Origin: Beroe ovata
Lineage: Eukaryota > Ctenophora > Nuda > Beroida > Beroidae
Assembly (NCBI GenBank): GCA_946803715.1
Contig: CAMPET010000339.1
Coordinates: 11,455-67,002 of the forward strand
DNA length: 55,548 bases
Reading direction: 5' to 3'
Under the pieces are notes generated by a model. It was not told the DNA's origin. It did not search any database and worked only from the letters and a program-made list of their open reading frames with translations. The translations under genes and the position numbers were made by a program. Of the stretch, positions 1 to 11,932 are shown piece after piece (the first letter of the stretch is position 1; each line of letters starts with the position of its first letter).

Positions 1-668
1 CCCCCCCCCCCCCATTTAACAGTGTACTGCCTAGCACACCCCTACACTCTACACACCATACTGTACACATTAGAGTACATCAGAGTAACTATCACGCACC
101 CTACTGCAGTCTAAACACCATATCGTACACATCACCGTGATTATATTTGGCGAGATTCCGGTTATTTGTCATCTAAAGCTATTGCAGACGTAAGGCGTAT
201 AAAACTACCACAATATCGCTGGTATGTGTACTCATAGAAGACCTGTACATTTGCCTCGTTAAATACATGTGATGAAGTGTACTTGGTGTTGAGTTATGTT
301 TGGATATTTGCCAAGAATAGGGCATGTGTACAAGATTTACATTCTACCTAGATTGCAAATTCCACGTTGAGTGTACATTGTACTTAATAAGTTAATAATG
401 TGTATACATAACATTCCCACACACTTTATTCCAATAACAGCATGTCACGGTATTCACATAATTTCACTGAGCGGCTGGCGCAATGCAGCATATCCTAATC
501 TAGCAGAACGACATTGCAAAATGGATCCCAGAATTCATATTCTCCAATCTCCATATTTTTTCTATCACCAAAACTCGAATTTTTGAGTCGTATTGATTGA
601 CTTATTAGCTACTTATTGACTAATAAGCTACTAATTGATCTCGCTCGCTAATTGGTCAATTAACTCAG
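1..668. other. Left flank, no supported gene
   Basis: The window opens with a 13-nt C run. A frame open from about 105 to 236 has no acceptable acceptor and ends in a stop. This stretch is presumably intron of the gene whose last exons lie at 669-917, but I could not identify an upstream coding exon. Confidence 0.4.
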
Positions 669-917
669 GTAATCAAGAGGACGGTTACCTGATGGGACTG
701 GATAATTTAGTGGATTTGTTTGAAAACCTCAACACAATACCTCCGCCGGAAGGTAATTTCTAATTAGGATGCTAATTACTTATTAGTAATTAGGGTCGTT
801 ATTACTAATTAGGTCAAGGATATTCTGAGTTAAGACCATTTTCGGAGCTAATTCCTCACTCTTTCTTCTTCCCTTGTATCAGGCTTGGAGGATGATATAC
901 CTACAGCTCTACCCTGA
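669..917 (+). CDS. 3' end of an unidentified gene (last two coding exons)
   Basis: Two exons fit together: 669-752 (acceptor after AACTCAG, donor GTAATT) and 883-917 (acceptor after GTATCAG, stop TGA at 915-917). The first enters and leaves in phase 1, and the second enters in phase 1. The joined reading is an acidic C-terminus containing YLMGLDNLVDLFENL and then PPPEGLEDDIPTALP. The leucine/acidic stretch could form an amphipathic helix. I do not recognise the protein. The rest of the gene lies to the left, mostly outside the window. Clean splice sites, matching phase and a proper stop argue for a real gene end. Function is unknown. Confidence 0.55.
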
Positions 918-971
918 GACACTGCTGATATCTTCCTTGTAGATAGATTGAACACCGCGCGTTATCATTGA

Positions 972-996
972 TTGTGTGTGTGTGTGTGTGTGTGTC
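972..996 (+). repeat. (TG)n microsatellite
   Basis: An uninterrupted TG run of about 12 units is followed by a stretch rich in CACGTG and TGACTCA sites. Confidence 0.9.
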
Positions 997-1238
997 GCGT
1001 GACTCAATCACGTCACGTGAGGACTCACGTGCGTTGCTATGATACGCGTGACATGTGACATATATATATGCGCGCGCGTGTCACGTGTACAAAGCAGACA
1101 ATGACTCATTACACTCTTGGGATTTATGAATCTTATCTGTTTGGAGTCTTCACGATTGTTACGAGGTCCATAAACCGTATCATGTGCCTCATATGTTTAC
1201 CACGATGTGTTACCAGTAGCCATGGTTTCAACGAGATG

Positions 1239-1295
1239 TTACCATGGTTACCATCCTGTGTTACCATGGTTACCACGATTATTACCATGGTTACC
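1239..1295 (+). repeat. Three copies of TTACCATGGTTACC
   Basis: The same 14-mer begins at 1239, 1261 and 1282, giving spacings of 22 and 21 nt. The core TACCATGGTA is near-palindromic. Related TTACCATGG strings recur at about 36187, 37818 and 47755, so this may be a dispersed motif. Confidence 0.7.
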
Positions 1296-4087
1296 CGCAG
1301 TTGCGGTGTATAACTGCTTGACGGGTATTGTTATCCCTGGTTTTGCTCGACAGACAGTTATCAAAATATGATGTTTGACAATCCACAAAAAAGGCATACT
1401 TCTGATTCGGGTTCATATTTCCCCCATCGTTCCCTTAACCTGAAAACCGACATTTCTTCACTTTTAAGAAAGCTATGTGATATCACTTTATTTGTTTTAT
1501 TTTAGAGTAACAATTCTTATTGCTTGTATCATAATATATGTATTCGTTTAGAGAGTTTGATTATCAACTGCTCAAAAATAATAATTCCACATTTTAAATT
1601 TGATTCTTTTACGAGTTGTATGTATCAAGGAATAATGATATAGATTGAATAAATATAGAATTGCAATTTTCACTGCAACATGGCTAATTATATGATTATT
1701 TCAATTTTCCGATTTTTGTTATTTGATGAAGATTTCCACTTCGATATTTGTGAGCTTAAGATTATTTGAAAGTTTCAGCCTAAGAAAAACCATCTTGAGT
1801 TTCCAATGACCTTGAAGTAGCGACTTTTCTAGAATATTCCTTTTTCCAAGTCCTTTATTCAAATTTGGTTTCAGCTTTAATTCTGCCAAGATTTCCAGAA
1901 TGTTGCCAATCTTTTCAATTGTTATAGGTGAATGGGATGATTTGTGAAGTTATTATGAATTTTAATGGAAGTGGAACAACATAATTACAATTATACATTT
2001 CCTCCTTTTGTAATCTATATCAATTATACTGATGATAATGATGAAATATATACTGATGCCAATGTAATATATATACGATATTCCTGGGAATTTTATTCAC
2101 ACAATATAATCACGAAATTGATACGTAATTCTGAAATGAATTATTTAGTTGATGAAAATCAAAATCGGAAGTTGAAGTAATGAATTATGAGTAATTTTAC
2201 ATTAAAAGTTATAAATTATGATGAATGATCATGAATTGCTAATATGTAAGCTGCAGCTGCAATTTGAAACTCTCAGTTTCTGCCCAAAGAAAATCCAAAT
2301 TTAAGCTCCTAACTTCTTTGAAATTGGCCTGAGGTCAAGAATGGAGTGTAGCCATGTGATGCCCAACAACCTGGATGTGCATATATTAAGTAAGTTATAT
2401 CGTTCTGCACACACCACGTCCACTACCGCTACGTCGACCATTTCATATCCGCCCGGATCCATATGCCCTACTCATTATACGGCAACCACTGCAAAAACCG
2501 ACGCTCCACCTCAGCTGAATGCACCCATGCCTCATCCCCTTAAATGCAATCCCCCCTCATTCAATACTATTACTTCATAATCATAGTCAAATCGCATGAC
2601 TAGAAATTTTCACTTAATGTGGCGACCACTATATGTGGCGACCTGACCCATATCGTTCAACAACCAGCTGTGGCCTGCGTTCAAGCGGCAAGCATAAATT
2701 CATTATCATCGAGAGAAAATTATACATGCACTATCAATAAGTTTTTTCATGCTAGCTTTCCATTTCTTATCCCACCCACACTATGACACTATGTTTTCTG
2801 TTTCATGTTATTGTTATTGAAGTTGAACTGAAGCTAAATTATGATATTGAGTGGCGGATGTTCTGTCTCAGTCTAGTGTCTACCGCCTACCTACTTTTGG
2901 AATTGTTCATGTTCAATCACGATTGGGAATTGACATTATCACATATTACATCATGATTATCATTAATTTAATTCATAATTGTTCACACTCTCGCAGGTAT
3001 GTCAATAATATTATACTGTCATGTCTCTGGTTCTTTCTGTCGATAATCTGACAGCTGATGACAGTTGATATATGATTTTGGCATGACTGTCGTTATGGTC
3101 ACCGCCCCTGCCTTGGCTAAAAATTGTGAATCAGAGGTAGGTAATGATTTTTCGAGCTTCACTTCATATCGTACGCGTAGCACTTTGCCAAGTGCTACTA
3201 GTACACACAGTGCAGGCAACACTCTCGCCCTGATTCACACTCACAGTGCTGAGTGCTGAGTGCAGACTGAGCCCTGCGGGCGTATTTTTTCAAGCACTGC
3301 ACCACTCATTCCCAACTTATTCCACAGTCCACACCATGGCCATTCTACCACACCTTTACACTTTATGCTTTACCACTCCATGAATCACACCGTTACCATT
3401 TTACCACCCATGAATCACACTCTTTATACCACTCAGATCACACCACGATGGAATTGTTGTGGGCTATGATCAGCTGCAATCCCGCAGATTGTGATTCAGC
3501 TCTTCTGGGCAGCTGTACAAAGGTCAGTTCAGTGTTGCATGTGCATGTCTTTGTTAACGTTATGCCTATGGTGATGAACAGCCATTGACTGAGAAGTGAT
3601 TGATCCACTTCTGATGAATTCTTCTAGTTCTACGGTGTATCGACTTAACTAGTAATACTCGTATCCAGTATCGCTCTTTCAGATAAGATCAACTTCGAAA
3701 TTTATTGATTTAAAACTTACATTTCTTTAAAATTTAGTGACAAACTATAATTCCTTTGAAATTTTTCATTGCCATTTTTCATGGCATAAGTAATTGATTC
3801 ACTGATACGTCACAAATCACATATTATTGTCAAAAAATCACGGGTAACTGGTAGTGGTAAGTTCTTTGAAAAGCTTAAACATGACCCGCTCATAATTTAC
3901 ATAATTTCCAACAAATTCGAGTATTTAATTTTCAAACACACGCACTAATGGATGAGAATTTAAAGTGCGTGATCGCGTGACTCGATGATAAATTCCTCGT
4001 CCAAGAGAGGGATCCGATCTTCTCTCAATATATCACAAAGCTCATTGTTTTTCGTGTGCGAGCGCGCGTGAGAGATCACATGATTCG

Positions 4088-4185
4088 TCACGTGACCCTA
4101 AAGCGATCACGTGACACGATATATTGGCTGGATCGACCATTGCAACAGGCAAGAGAACTCGCTCAAGAGCGAGCTGACCACGTGA
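4088..4185. promoter_or_regulatory. Cluster of CACGTG E-box palindromes
   Basis: TCACGTGA occurs at 4088-4095 and 4107-4114, and CCACGTGA at 4178-4185. CACGTG is the known core for bHLH factors of the USF, MYC and MiT/TFE families. The cluster lies about 1.2 kb upstream of the ATG at 5386. A regulatory role is inference. Confidence 0.35.
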
Positions 4186-5167
4186 CTTATCGACAAGCAA
4201 AAATCATTATATATCTGGAAGCTTAGCAAGCTTTTCTCGGTGAAGGTCACATGACATGGCCGACTCACGAAAAATATAAAATATTCGTGAGCTGGTCTGT
4301 GCGCGAGTACACAGCGATTCCGTGACCAGAATGATTCGTCTGTATAAAGCTCGGTTTAGCACTAGTTTGTTGAGCTCATGTCTATAGTTTTCTTACAGAT
4401 TATTCCTGATAAGGAAGTTGGTCGCTCCATTTATGGGAGTAGCGATCCATGTTGATAAAGAACATGCTTACCAATGGCCTTTCATTTTCCAACTTTTGTT
4501 CATGAAGTTGAACATCGATCAATATATTTTGCTACAACTGCTTTTGATATCGTTATCAAATTTAACCCTATCACTATAACATCATTTTATTTCTTGACTG
4601 GATCCTTATCAAGTGTTCACAACTACGTCATGTTATTAACGAATCGAATATCCACAGTCAGGTATCTTGTCAGGTATCTAGTCTCCATAATATGCCCTGA
4701 GTATTGAATATTCAGCATTCAGTAACCATAGTATATCACGCCTCATCGCCTCAAACACATCCTTTTGAAACATTACCATTACCTGAAACAATATATTGTC
4801 CCGCGGTCTCTGCAGAGCTCCCTTATCATACACGAATATTATACGTGTGACGTAAAATAAGGTATTATTCAAGCTGAAAGCCGAACCTAGAATGATATGG
4901 AAGACTTCTCTCCGTCAAACTTCTCCTTATGAAACCCCTTGATTTTCTTGGCACCGTTTCAGCTCATCGAATATTTTTAGTCCCCCCAGCTGTCCAATAG
5001 ATTTTGTGACCTATATAAGCTCCGCGTGGCGTCTCGCACATTTATTATAGAGCTGCCCCCTTAAAACACAGCGAGCTCCTCTCTCTCTGTGACTGTGGAA
5101 GAGGCGTGAGGTTAGCGCCGTGTCATGAGCCACCTGTGACTGAGGCGCGGTGGAGCTCTCAATAAAC

Positions 5168-5181
5168 GTTGCCATGGCAAC
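5168..5181. promoter_or_regulatory. Perfect RFX X-box palindrome
   Basis: GTTGCCATGGCAAC is a perfect inverted repeat with a 2-nt spacer and matches the X-box consensus for RFX factors, which drive ciliary genes in animals. It lies 205 bp upstream of the ATG at 5386, a normal distance for a functional X-box. The match is seen directly; ciliary regulation of the downstream gene is inference. Confidence 0.6.
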
Positions 5182-5385
5182 AACCAGAGATTTCTAATAT
5201 ATATCAAGTAGAGCCTCACATATTATATATTGTACTGCTCATGATTGTGTATGTGTGCCGCACGTCGTATATATGTTTTTCACGTTTGCACGTGTTTTGT
5301 TTTCGCCACGATAGATTCATCGTCAACACGTTTTTTTTCGTAAAATAAAACCTTTGCTTTGTCAACAATCGAACTTTTTGTCAAG

Positions 5386-8300
5386 ATGCCAGCTCCGGAA
5401 ATGATCAGATTCCTCACCAAAAAGTTTTCAACTCACAACCTAAGGGAAGTGAAGCCCGGACCTTCAAGTGATCACTTGAAGTTACAGGTAAGGAAATATG
5501 ATGTAATCTTTTGATGATGCCTTGATTTATGGAATTTTCCCGTTTTTCATGCATCATTGTTTTCAAGTAAAATGGAAATAGATAATTTCCAGTAGCTAAA
5601 CAGTCCATTTTGAGTCGACGTAGCGACTCAAAATTTCCTTGAAAATTCATGCTCACTTATCTTGACGATATCCTCGGTACCAGTATCTGTTATATCGCAT
5701 GAAATGGGCGGGTTTTGTATTTCAACATGTAGCGGCATATAACATTTTAATTTGGTAATTACTCATCACTTGGCAACAAAAAAGATATTAATCAAATTTA
5801 ACCAACTCTGTTACTGTTACATCTGACAAACAGTACATATCACCTTGACGATTGATTAAATCCATCTGTGAAATATTGGATTGGATTTAGATCGGTCGAG
5901 ATGTGTTCAAGATCAACCAATCTACAGGTCTTGGTAACAAATTTCCTGGCTGAAATTTCCAGCCTGTTTTTATGGGCTATTTCCAGGCTGTAAGGCAATG
6001 TGACGTACCTTAAGGAATGAATGATGGAATTTAAACGGATTTAACAATATTGATTTTAACGAACCTGTTCATTTCAGGGTCATAGTTCAGGTGCAGATGA
6101 GATTAAGGACAGGTAATATGAATAGTCCATGATTTTGCCAATATTCATTCTAGAACTTGTTATTAAGTTCCTTCAGTTATTTTATATGAGGTGATTTGAG
6201 TTGACCTTCAAGACGTTATTAAGATTTCCTTCCCATGTAGTCACCGAAATTGTAACCAATCATTCCAGGAGTGATACTACAGCTCCTGAGAGATGGAGCT
6301 TGGAAAGTCCAGGGAGTCTTATTGAAGAGGATTTCGAGGATGAAGGTCAGTTGACTAGTACAATACCTACCAGGTATACCTAGTACCTACACCTGATTCA
6401 ATCATGATAAGCACTTTCTAGTTCAGGACCTTCTATAATAGTGCATCCTGTGTTAGTAGCCCACTGCATCCACCCCTTAAGATCCTATTGCTTATTATCG
6501 CCATGTTTTGTTTTTGAATTCATTCGACACAGATCAAATCCAATTTGCTGGATCATCGCCAAAAAAACTTTTCCTGTCCAGTGATCTGCCGGGTATGTAT
6601 CCCAATTAGTTGTGAGGCTAATGACATGTTACCATAAATAGAATTACTAAGGCCATCATGCTATTCCAGACGACCCTGGCTCGAAGAGTCAATGAAGCCA
6701 CCTCCAATGATCAACACTTCATCATAAGTACTGACATCAAACTTCCTCTTTCGATGTTATCATTCATTCTCCAGTTTTGCAATGTTTTCGCGATTCTAGC
6801 CAAAACAAAGCGGTTTTTAATAAGGAAGAGCATGCGAGAAACTTAACAAGTCAAGGAAACTTTGACCGTGAAGTTTTCTTGGAGATCAGCCACAATTTCA
6901 ATTAGCAGCATCATAATTGAGGATCATTAATTCAAAGAAAAGCGATTCCCCTGTTCATTTGAAAATGTGACTTTGATAGCAAATGTGAATTTGATAGCAA
7001 ATAAGACCACTCACTTCTAATAGTCCATTTCAGAACCAAAGATGATTGAAGCTGAGTTATTTTCCTACACTTGACCTTTTCGAAATCACCGCTGCGAAAA
7101 TCTCAGTTTCCCTTCCTCAAACCCGCCACATATACCTATAACGCCTCACTATGCAACCAATATGAATGTACAATATTTCACATGCTCAACGCAAGCAAGT
7201 ACTGTGTTATAATACTCGCCTGTGTCCAGAATATCCAATAGCGTATGATGATGATCTAGGCTGCTGCAGTGGTAATACACAATGAGAAGCTTGTATGTGA
7301 TGTGTTATGTGTGGGTGGAGTCAAAGAGTCAACTGTAGATCAGTTAGGTGAAGTCATTTGAGATGCTTTATCAAGGAGAACCTGAGGAGCATCATTTACT
7401 TTCTATGGGATCAAAATAATGTTGCAAAGACTCATATAGAATGTCATGATTGATTGTAAGGATCTCATTTCAACAACCCATCATGCTAACTTTTTCGGTC
7501 GTTATTCGTAATCATAGTTTCCAAAAGGACGTTCACGATATAATAATTCATTTCACAATCGATGTAAGGGGTGATTGCAATGGTCCAGAATTACTGAATC
7601 CCGAACAATACTGTTAGTATATATCACCAGGAGGTTCAGATGATCATCTTAACTAAAATCATGGGGGCTAGGGAGTGATCAGGCGCAGGAACCATCTATG
7701 TTCTCTAATTGTAGAGCTTATTTAGGACCTTGGTTCGGAGTTTCATCCCATACTTCATAACTCAATTTTCCATCTCCCATGAAGATCATCGATGTTTCAT
7801 CTACCCTTCGAATATCCCTTGATCCTCCATCTGAGAAAGCAGAATTCCTGCTGTGCTGGGCCAAATTCCAAGTCATCCATAATCCCCCTCCCACCCTCCA
7901 TTGATATTCTTGTTGTGCATGTGACACAAGCATTGCTCACTCATCATAAATACAAAGTATAATATTGCCCTGTTACAATAATTATTCAACTCCACTATAA
8001 AACATTAATATCTCACGTATCATGATCTCCATATCTCATCAGCTGGAACGCCGCCAGTCACAAAAGAGAGATTTTTTGTGATGCAATTCAAGATTTTTGA
8101 AGAGTTTTAATCTCTCTGAGTCAGTGTTATCATGTTAAACACTACCTCACACACATACACGCGTTCACTTTGACTTTTTGCGCTCTGGCCACAAAACAGG
8201 TCGGTATATGTGATGGCTGATATTTTCTAGAAGGAGGCCTCAATCACGGCACATGCATGCACTCTCAAATGAGCTTTTTTCTGCTTATCAAAAGCAGCTC

Positions 8301-11300
8301 ATAACAGTATAGCGCTCTAGCTTGTCGATGACTCAACATAGAAGTACTATTATACGTGCGATTGTAAACAATATGCACTTTTTCAGAGATTTCTACCATT
8401 AATCTGAGCCAAGGAAGTGAGGTCAAGCCCCCGCCTCCGCCTTTGTTGAAGTACTCTCCGAAAAGCATGGTAAGAATTCGATGAATGTTCCACTTCATAA
8501 ACGAAATCATAAATAACTTGGAATAGGTCATATCTATGCGAGCAGTGTCTTTGACTTTTCCTGCGTCAAGCTGAATTGTTGTGGCACGTGTTCTGGCTTC
8601 AATGTCTGGAGACGTGCAAGTGACCACATTAGGTGATTCGATCATGGTGTTTCTTAGAAAATTAACATTCATCATTGGTCAAGGGTCAGCTACGCACTGA
8701 CTATAAATGGCAAAATGACACCGACATTTCCCTATTCAGGAACAAGAAGCTGGGCCGAGTACCAGCACCCGTTTCCAGCACTCAGAACAACAGAGAGTCA
8801 AACAGCACTCTCTCCGTCACGTCACACCTCCACTCAAACAATTTGAAATGAGACTCCCCGACATTGAGGTGGAAAGAAAGCATCCCGTCACTATCAAACC
8901 CAAAAAGTGTACCGTCAGGGGTCACAAACAGTTCCTTAAGTCCCTGGAAAGCCATAGTAATCGAAGACCAGCGTTTCCTGATTTTACTAAAGACTCCTCA
9001 CGTCCGTCAGCGTTTGTTAGGATCCCACATATTGAGGTTGCTAAGATTCACCCAAGGTCTGAAAAGTCAAGTCAGAGTAGGAGCTCTAGGGACATAGTTT
9101 CGGAAAAGAGCTCTGTGTCAAAAGTGAAACCAGTTCCATCAACAATGCGTGATATCCCAAGGAAAGACAAGCCAGTCAGTGTTTTGGAAGAGACTTCCCA
9201 CTCAGATTCTGAGATATCAGAGTGCACTGAGAGTAACCTGAAAACCTCGTCAATTGCCAGAACGGGATCTTTCACGGGCAAGAAATCACCCACACTCTCA
9301 TTCCATGAGAGAGTTCACTCTGAGATCCCTCCAGCCACGCTGCGAATTGGGACTCTCACCCGGCATTCGCCATTCGGGGAGCGTGTTTCACCGCCCCTCA
9401 CTAGGATATCTCCTCAACCACGTGATCAGCTTACCACGCGTGATATTGCCAATGAGCTGTCACGTGACATGCAGATACCACGTGACCCGTCCAGGGAGTT
9501 TCACCGAGATTTGCCGTTACCACGTGAGTCGTCACGTGAGTTACCGTTGCCAAGGGAAACATCACGTGAACTACCGTTACCAAGGGATACGTCACGTGAG
9601 CTACAAGTTCCTCGTGATACGTCACGTGACTTCTCACGTGATTTGCAGTTCCTGCGTGAGGGCCCACGCGAGTTTCTGCGCGATGTCAATCCCCGAGAGC
9701 CAATCAGAGAGCAGAACACACCTTCTCCCCGGTTTGAATACAAGTGTTTCAAGACCCTGTCATCATCTTATGACAATGAGAAATTGTCAGCAACTCTTGT
9801 GGATAATTTGGGAAAGAGATTCAAGCCAATCATATCATCGAAAGAGATCATAAGACGGGATGATAGTTCTAGGAAAAGCAATAATTCACTTGATAAATTC
9901 TTTATTGAGAGATATAAGGAGGGATCAAGATCACCCAATCACAAGTTGAACATTGAAAGGTAAGTGGGTAAATTTGGAATCCTTCTCGAAAATTACAAAA
10001 TATTGCACTGCTCTCAATTCAATGCCATTGGGTGGGTACATATGATGTGCTTTGTGGAATAACTCATCTTTGCTCATGTTTATCCTTATTCCAGGGTATC
10101 AATAAGGGATACTAACACAAGAGGATCTTGGGATAAGACAGATGTTGAGATGACTGAGTCGGGAGTTGATGAGGATAGACACTCCTGGCACAGGGACAGA
10201 CTCAATGTGAGTTGATTTATTTTGTGGTGCAATTATTTCAGAGAGTAATCGGTATTCATTTACTGGATTGGAGGCAAGTCCCGGCTTTTTACAGAATATC
10301 CTTCAATAGAAACAGGTCTCAATAAGTGTTTCAACTTATCCTCCTCTCAGAATGAACTGAAGAGAAAACACAGAATATCCTTCAATAGAAACAGGTCTCA
10401 ATAAGTGTTTCAACTTATCCTCCTCTCAGAATGAACTGAAGAGAAAACACAGTGTACTCCCTGTGGATGAAGAAGTTAGGAATATCTGTGGAGCTTCACC
10501 GTCATCCAACTTCAAAGCTTTCGTGCTCACATCTAATCCTTCTCAGTGTGAGTAATACCGCACATGCTATGGAGGTTTTCAGCTGACTTGCTCTGTACAT
10601 CATTTCAAGACTCAATAGTTTGACTGCACTTCATCCCATGACTCGTTGAAATGCCAAGACATTATGAGCAAGTGATCTCACCCTTTCTCTCTCTCGCAGC
10701 TGGTCCCAACCACCGGACCATTGACATCAGCGTGATGCAACCCAACAAGAGAGTGTGTTGTACTGACTCTCCTCCAAGCTTGAGGAGGCCAAGTATTAAC
10801 GTGGAAAAGATGGCACAGGTTAGGGGCGGGGTGCAAAATCATAGTTTTATTTCTATGAGATGAGCCAAAAGTCAGAGTTGTTAAGATTTAATAGCAGATT
10901 AGCAGGCCTGCTGTCATATTATCACTTAATTTTGATGGATTTTGCAATTTCCTTCATTTTTATCGTTCAGGCTGTCTTGGTGAGGCGTCCTGTTGTCAGA
11001 AAAGCAGGGAATCCTAGCATGGTTTGGGTGAGTGAGAAATGATATCTATCAGATATCATTTGTGGATTTTGGTTTAAATTCGTTTCATTCTTCCGGCCTG
11101 GCATTTCCCTCAACCACAACATGATTTATTTTTCATCTTATTTTATTGCTGTAATTAAATAATTTCTCAACTAATGATTAGAGGCACCTGTTCGGTCTCA
11201 AAGAATTCCACTCAAAACTAATTTCATTTACAGCCATATAATGCACTACACACGCATAGCTAGCAACACCATAACACACACACGGGCTTCTAACCTCCCA

Positions 11301-11932
11301 CAGAATTATAACTTGTGCAAATTTGGTGTTGCCTTAACAACAGCTATCCTCTGTAAGGGCCTCGTGACAGCTGGTAATTTTAAATGGATTAATGGTGAAT
11401 TTGATACATGGAGCCACCCCAGAAATTGTTGATTTATCAACCTAGAGATCCCCTATTCGTCGTCTATTTAGACGAAAGGTCTTGTTTAAAGAAAGGTCCC
11501 GTGGTGACATGGGTTTAGTCTAGCAATTTAATTGATTTTATCGCCGTGGGTGGCTTATAATCAGTCAGATGGCATCTAGAATGATAAACATTTGATGAGT
11601 TAATAACTCTTTATTTTCCCTGGCTTATGATCAATTTTTCCGGTCTGAGCTTTGTTCTTGATGAAAGGGGCAGTGCAATCAAAATTCGAAAAACAAAATA
11701 AGCATGATAACATGCAACAGAGAGCAGTTAGTGTGACTTGAGGATTTTCTTCATATTTCATCAGCACATCACACCCAACACAGAATCTCTCCCCTCCCCC
11801 AGAAGCACCTAAATGTACTGGTCATCCAATACCCAATCATTTCAGTCAACGAAGGAGGATTTGGTAAGACCAGTGCCCCAAAGGCCCCCAACATCGAGTC
11901 CTATCCTCCACAGTGCTTCCATGGGAGGATGA
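5386..11932 (+). CDS. Orphan disordered basic/Ser-rich protein, 11 exons, 689 aa
   Basis: Exons: 5386-5487, 6078-6112, 6269-6345, 6533-6592, 8387-8469, 8740-9959, 10095-10206, 10430-10547, 10700-10818, 10971-11027, 11846-11932. All junctions agree in phase and sum to 690 codons including the stop. The N-terminus MPAPEMIRFLTKKF is helical and basic, followed by acidic stretches and a proline run (PPPPPLLKYSP). The large exon 6 is mostly Ser/Arg-rich and looks disordered. At 9430-9700 it holds about ten degenerate 8-9-residue repeats of the type LPLPRETSRE and LQVPRDTSRD, in which the codons repeatedly spell TCACGTGA. The C-terminus is Pro-rich. No catalytic motif, membrane segment or known domain was recognised. 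A perfect X-box upstream hints at cilia; I would not assign a function. Exon 8 sits in a duplicated acceptor region (10291-10448). Confidence 0.75.
9430..9700 (+). repeat. In-frame degenerate repeats rich in CACGTGA
   Basis: Within the large exon, 24-27-nt units encode alternating R-D/E-x-S-R-D/E and LPLPR motifs. CACGTGA recurs many times in this stretch. The repeat is coding, and the DNA motif repetition probably follows from unit duplication. Confidence 0.7.
10291..10448 (+). repeat. 79-bp perfect tandem duplication spanning an exon's acceptor
   Basis: The 79-nt stretch beginning ACAGAATATCC at 10291 repeats at 10370. Each copy carries the same pyrimidine tract, CTCAG acceptor and the first codons NELKRK of exon 8. 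Only the second acceptor reads into the rest of the exon without a stop; splicing to the first copy soon reaches an in-frame TAA. Confidence 0.85.

Larger units (their letters stand above)
918..5385. other. Intergenic and 5' regulatory region
   Basis: No exon with acceptable splice sites was found in 4.4 kb. The stretch holds a TG microsatellite (about 972-996), a TTACCATGGTTACC tandem (1239-1295), a cluster of CACGTG palindromes (about 4088-4185), an RFX X-box (5168-5181) and the probable 5'UTR of the next gene. The open frames here are short and AT-rich, and look accidental. Confidence 0.5.

Noticed and set aside
8265-8675. 136-codon minus-strand open frame
   Set aside because: It overlaps a well-supported plus-strand exon (8387-8469) and has no motif or splice context of its own.
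9254-9853. 199-codon plus frame and the minus-strand frames inside the big orphan exon
   Set aside because: They are shadows of the repetitive Ser/Arg frame, which is the one that joins exons on both sides in phase.
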